Positions 61,229 through 64,000 of a DNA stretch of 64,000 nucleotides are shown piece after piece. The DNA lies in contig NZ_CP062698.1 of assembly GCF_018389385.1 (NCBI RefSeq), positions 3,103,501 through 3,167,500 on the forward strand, given 5' to 3'. The translations under genes were made by a program, and so were the position numbers. Each line of letters opens with the position of its first letter. Within the stretch, counting starts at the first letter, position 1. This DNA is from Anthocerotibacter panamensis C109 (GTDB lineage Bacteria > Cyanobacteriota > Cyanobacteriia > Gloeobacterales > Anthocerotibacteraceae). A model generated the notes under the pieces. The model saw nothing but the letters and a program-made list of their open reading frames with translations, ran no database searches and had not been told where the DNA came from.

Positions 61229-61888
61229 ATGAGCGGTGCATTGGCTTGGAGCTTTGGAGCGCTAGAATCCACCCACTATATTTGGACGGTACTCCGAGCC
61301 AACAGTCTCTGGATGGGCTGGAACTTGTTTTTAGCGGCAGTGCCCTTGGGCTTGAGCTTGGGTCTGTTCCGGTGGACGGGGGAGCGCTCCTGGGCATGGT
61401 GGTTGGGTCTGGGGACTTTCATCATCTTTTTACCCAATGCGCCCTATGTCTTGACCGACGTGATTCACCTGATCCAAGACATTCAGAGCCTGAGGTATTC
61501 CGAGTGGGTTATTACCCTGGTGCTCATCCCGCAGTATGTGTTATTTTTCTTGGCCGGTTTTTTAGCCTATATCCTGTCTTTGATCAATCTAGGGACTTAC
61601 TTAAATCGTTTGGGTCTGAACCGTCTTATCCTACCGTCAGAACTCCTCCTCCATGGGCTTTCGGCGGTGGGGGTCTATCTGGGCCGTTTCTTGCGCTTCA
61701 ACAGTTGGGACCTCATCACCCAACCCGACAGTGTATTTCTCAGCGTGACCGGTGAACTGCTAGCCCACAGACCTCTGGTCGTCATGATACTCACCTTTGC
61801 TATTGTTGCCGTGCTCTACACTTTGCTCAAAACCTTACTCAAAGGAACCCTGCTCACCCGTGACGCAAACCGTATCTTCTCGGGCTAG
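61229..61888 (+). CDS. DUF1361 family membrane protein
   Basis: A 219-residue protein with six or seven membrane helices. Family hallmarks are FIIFLPNAPYVLTDVIHL and the segment VYLGRFLRFNSWDLITQP. Function unknown. It is recognised from memory as DUF1361. It starts divergently from the trmD pair and converges with the ribulose kinase gene. Confidence 0.85.
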   Translation: MSGALAWSFGALESTHYIWTVLRANSLWMGWNLFLAAVPLGLSLGLFRWTGERSWAWWLGLGTFIIFLPNAPYVLTDVIHLIQDIQSLRYSEWVITLVLIPQYVLFFLAGFLAYILSLINLGTYLNRLGLNRLILPSELLLHGLSAVGVYLGRFLRFNSWDLITQPDSVFLSVTGELLAHRPLVVMILTFAIVAVLYTLLKTLLKGTLLTRDANRIFSG

Positions 61889-61908
61889 CAGTGTCCCCCG
61901 TCCCTTCT

Positions 61909-63210
61909 TTATAAGCGGCGGTCCTGCACTGGATTTTCTACACGATGCGCCGGTCCCCATAGTGCAAGTAGTGCCGCACCATAGGCCGCCTCTGTTTGGG
62001 CAGGCTGAGCCATAGGCACCCCCAGATGACGCGCTCGGATCTGCGTCCAGACCTGATTCACCGCCCCGCCCCCCGCCGTGTAGACCCGTTGGAGCGGGGT
62101 CGCTCCCAATTCCATCAAACGCTGATAGCCCTGAGCCTCAATACGGGCTAAACTCTCCAAAAGCCCGTGCAAAAAGGCCACCGGATCGCTGGGTTGTGGC
62201 TTCAAACGGGGTTGTAGAGCAGGATCGGCGACCGGGAAACGCTCTCCGGGGCGCAGCAGGGGATAGTAATCCAGCGGGCTCTCTTGGTCAGCAGCAATCT
62301 GGAGGCTCAAGGTCTCCAACTGCATCGCACTAAAAAAACGTTGCAGAACAGCCGCTCCGGCATTGGACGCGCCCCCCACCAGCCACAGGTCCCCAAGCCG
62401 ATGGCTATAGATACCGTAGCGAGCCTCGTCCACCCGCTTTTGGCTCAACAGTTTGAGGACCAACGTCGAACCCAGCGAGGTGACCGCCTCGCCCGGAAGG
62501 GTGACCCCACTGGCTAAAAAGGCAGCAATACTGTCGGTTGTCCCGGCACAGACTTGGCACTCAGGGTCAAAGTTAAATCTTTGGGCCATGGCAGGCTGGA
62601 TGTGGTTCACGGGAGTGCCGGGCAGAAGAATCCGGGGCAAGAGCGGGGTCAAGGCTTGAAAAGGGGGGGCGACCAGCCAATCCGGGTAGCGCCCATTCCC
62701 CACGTCATAGCCCAGCTTCAAACTGTTGTGCTCATCGCTGAAGCCCAAGCAGCCATGGAGCAAAAAAGCCAGCCAATCAGCCTGATGCAAAAAATAGCCA
62801 GACGGCGGGAGCGTCTGGGTAGCCCCCAGCCAGAGCAGCTTCGCCAGACTGGAGGTGGGACTTAGCACCACATGACCGGGTGGAGCATAGGGTCGTAGCC
62901 ACTCCACTTGGGCTACAGCACGGGCATCGTTATAGCGCAGGGGCGGATGGAGGGGGTGCCCGCTCGCATCACAGAGCAAGACCGTCGCCGAGGTGCCGTC
63001 AAGGGCGATGGACCGAATCTCCCGCCGTATCCCAACAGGAATCTGCCCGAGCAGGTCAAAAAGTACTTCTTGCCAGACCGCTGCCTCATTTTCTGGGCTT
63101 GTTGCCGTAAAAGTGCAGCGAGCCTCCGCCCGCACCTGCGTTGCTTCGTCGATCACCACAGCCCGTGCGCCGGAGGTGCCAAAATCGAGACCGAGATAGG
63201 CGTAGGTCAT
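61909..63210 (-). CDS. FGGY-family sugar kinase, D-ribulose kinase-like
   Basis: A 433-residue ATP-dependent kinase. The phosphate loop is YLGLDFGTSGARAV, the catalytic Asp is in AGTTDSIAAFLASG, the central loop is TSLGSTLVLKLL, and the adenosine motif is YTAGGGAVNQVW. It matches my memory of the cyanobacterial/plant kinases shown to phosphorylate D-ribulose (Synpcc7942_2462, Arabidopsis XK1). Start: ATG 63210 is preferred over 63216 to begin TYAYLGLDFG. Confidence 0.88.
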   Translation of the reverse strand: MTYAYLGLDFGTSGARAVVIDEATQVRAEARCTFTATSPENEAAVWQEVLFDLLGQIPVGIRREIRSIALDGTSATVLLCDASGHPLHPPLRYNDARAVAQVEWLRPYAPPGHVVLSPTSSLAKLLWLGATQTLPPSGYFLHQADWLAFLLHGCLGFSDEHNSLKLGYDVGNGRYPDWLVAPPFQALTPLLPRILLPGTPVNHIQPAMAQRFNFDPECQVCAGTTDSIAAFLASGVTLPGEAVTSLGSTLVLKLLSQKRVDEARYGIYSHRLGDLWLVGGASNAGAAVLQRFFSAMQLETLSLQIAADQESPLDYYPLLRPGERFPVADPALQPRLKPQPSDPVAFLHGLLESLARIEAQGYQRLMELGATPLQRVYTAGGGAVNQVWTQIRARHLGVPMAQPAQTEAAYGAALLALWGPAHRVENPVQDRRL

Positions 63211-63256
63211 GAGCATTTAATACACAGAGCCTGCTCCAACCCTACCGAGTTCACCG

Positions 63257-63877
63257 CTACTTGATCGTTAAACTTTGCCAGAAATACCAAGCGCAGACGC
63301 TGCGGTAGGGCTGCCACGGCAGGGCCAGTTGCTCCAGGGTCTTTTTGTCCGGGAGTTCCTCCAGCCGATATACTTTCTTGACCCCAGAGCGGACGCCCAG
63401 ATCGTCCACGGGCCAGACATCGAGACGCCCTAGCCGAAAGATGAGGAGCATCTGAACCGTCCAGCGCCCAACGCCCTTAACCTGGGTCAGAATGCGAATA
63501 ATTTCTTCATCATCCAGCGCAGACAGTTCTTTCAAGGTCGGCAGCCCTCCTTGCATCCACTGGGCCAAATCCTTTAAATAGCGCGTCTTTTGACCCGAGA
63601 CACCCGCTGTACGCATCTTTTCATCTGGGGTGGACAGGATCTCGGCTGCGCTCGGAAAGGGCTTGTCTGGATAGAGGGCGACGAAGCGGCTCAAGATCGT
63701 CGTCGCTGCCTTGCCGGAGAGTTGCTGGAACATAATCGCCCGTGCCAGGGCTTCCAGGAGGTCTCCATCTTCCTGCGCTACGGCAAGTTGGCAGGGGCCG
63801 ACCTGCTCGATGAGGGCTTCTAAGACTGGGTCAGCTTGTTGCAAATAGACCAGGGCTGGCATCATGGGCATCCACAT
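63257..63877 (-). CDS. DNA-3-methyladenine glycosylase, AlkA/HhH-GPD type
   Basis: A base-excision repair enzyme of 206 residues from ATG 63877; a TTG at 63934 is the frame's edge. The helix-hairpin-helix is LTQVKGVGRWTVQMLLIF. The catalytic Asp follows in LDVWPVDDLGVRSGV. The early segment AIMFQQLSGKAATTILSRF is also typical. It lacks the N-terminal TBP-like domain of E. coli AlkA, as in short bacterial forms. Confidence 0.92.
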   Translation of the reverse strand: MWMPMMPALVYLQQADPVLEALIEQVGPCQLAVAQEDGDLLEALARAIMFQQLSGKAATTILSRFVALYPDKPFPSAAEILSTPDEKMRTAGVSGQKTRYLKDLAQWMQGGLPTLKELSALDDEEIIRILTQVKGVGRWTVQMLLIFRLGRLDVWPVDDLGVRSGVKKVYRLEELPDKKTLEQLALPWQPYRSVCAWYFWQSLTIK

Positions 63878-63949
63878 TTTGAAGCGCTGAAGCCCATTAT
63901 GAAACAGCACCAGCCCGCTCTTGCTATGGCTCAAAGCCCTGCTGCTAAA

Positions 63950-63985
63950 ACGAACCGTCCAAGGAAATCTCCCCAGACGGTTCGT
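63950..63985 (-). terminator. Likely terminator of a minus-strand gene beyond the window
   Basis: ACGAACCGTC (63950-63959) and GACGGTTCGT (63976-63985) are a perfect 10-bp inverted repeat. On the minus strand the stem is followed by TTTTAG. It lies upstream of the glycosylase gene, so it would end a transcript coming from past 64000. Confidence 0.6.
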
Positions 63986-64000
63986 GTTTGGTAAGACCTA

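Overview
The window comes from a cyanobacterial chromosome of moderate to high GC. The evidence is a photosystem II D1 gene (psbA), NDH-1 subunit J, System II cytochrome c maturation proteins (Ccs1/CcsA), two Amt transporters behind perfect NtcA-type promoters, a DUF3386 protein, a cyanobacterial-type D-ribulose kinase and a PEP-CTERM protein next to an HpsJ-like gene. Genus cannot be fixed from this sequence alone; an early-branching, Gloeobacter-like lineage is only a guess.

Left part (1-13.7 kb): the end of a Cys-rich NPCAAK-repeat protein, a VTT/TVP38 membrane protein, psbA, the minCDE division-site operon, alanine racemase, a decayed IS200/IS605-like patch, an alpha/beta hydrolase, peptide deformylase, the PEP-CTERM/HpsJ-like pair, a Mn/Zn-type ABC ATPase-permease pair without a binding protein, a translationally coupled rnhA/deoxyribosyltransferase pair, a glutaredoxin, a PDZ-only protein and a small zinc-ribbon protein.

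Nitrogen and ion transport (13.7-20.2 kb): two tandem amt genes on the minus strand, each with a GTA-N8-TAC site 22 nt from a TAN3T -10 box. The upstream amt carries an in-frame amber codon just before its last membrane helix, while the coding sequence beyond the stop is intact. A KimA/YdaO-like potassium transporter and a DUF4342 gene follow on the plus strand.

Middle (20.2-44.9 kb): clpS, an acyl-CoA ligase, Ppx/GppA, a 0.9-kb palindrome-rich AT-rich gap, a di-haem peroxidase followed by ccs1-ccsA, then an accessory stretch. That stretch holds a Spy-like protein, an XRE-TPR regulator convergent with and overlapping a small secreted protein that ends in three near-identical KQQLPPN repeats, a serine hydrolase fused to a second copy of the Spy-like domain, an exported asparaginase, MscL, a lone DUF3471 domain, PLP and Fe-S serine/threonine deaminases, a two-component system, a hicB gene with a frameshifted hicA, DUF3386, UppP and a copper amine oxidase.

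Right part (45-64 kb): an AT-rich island with a Dam-type methylase whose partner reading frame is broken by an IS30-like remnant, then rplY, an M28 peptidase, a J-protein, ndhJ, pepA, a PlsY-like/PEP-synthase-like fusion, Uma2 and HNH nucleases, aroH, an HtrA lipoprotein, a cyclophilin, a PspA-like/PstS-like coupled pair, trmD, DUF1361, ribulose kinase and an AlkA-type glycosylase.

The most interesting leads are the XRE-TPR/secreted-repeat pair, the duplicated Spy-like domain fused to a serine hydrolase, the amber codon in the NtcA-driven amt, and the PspA-like/PstS-like pair.
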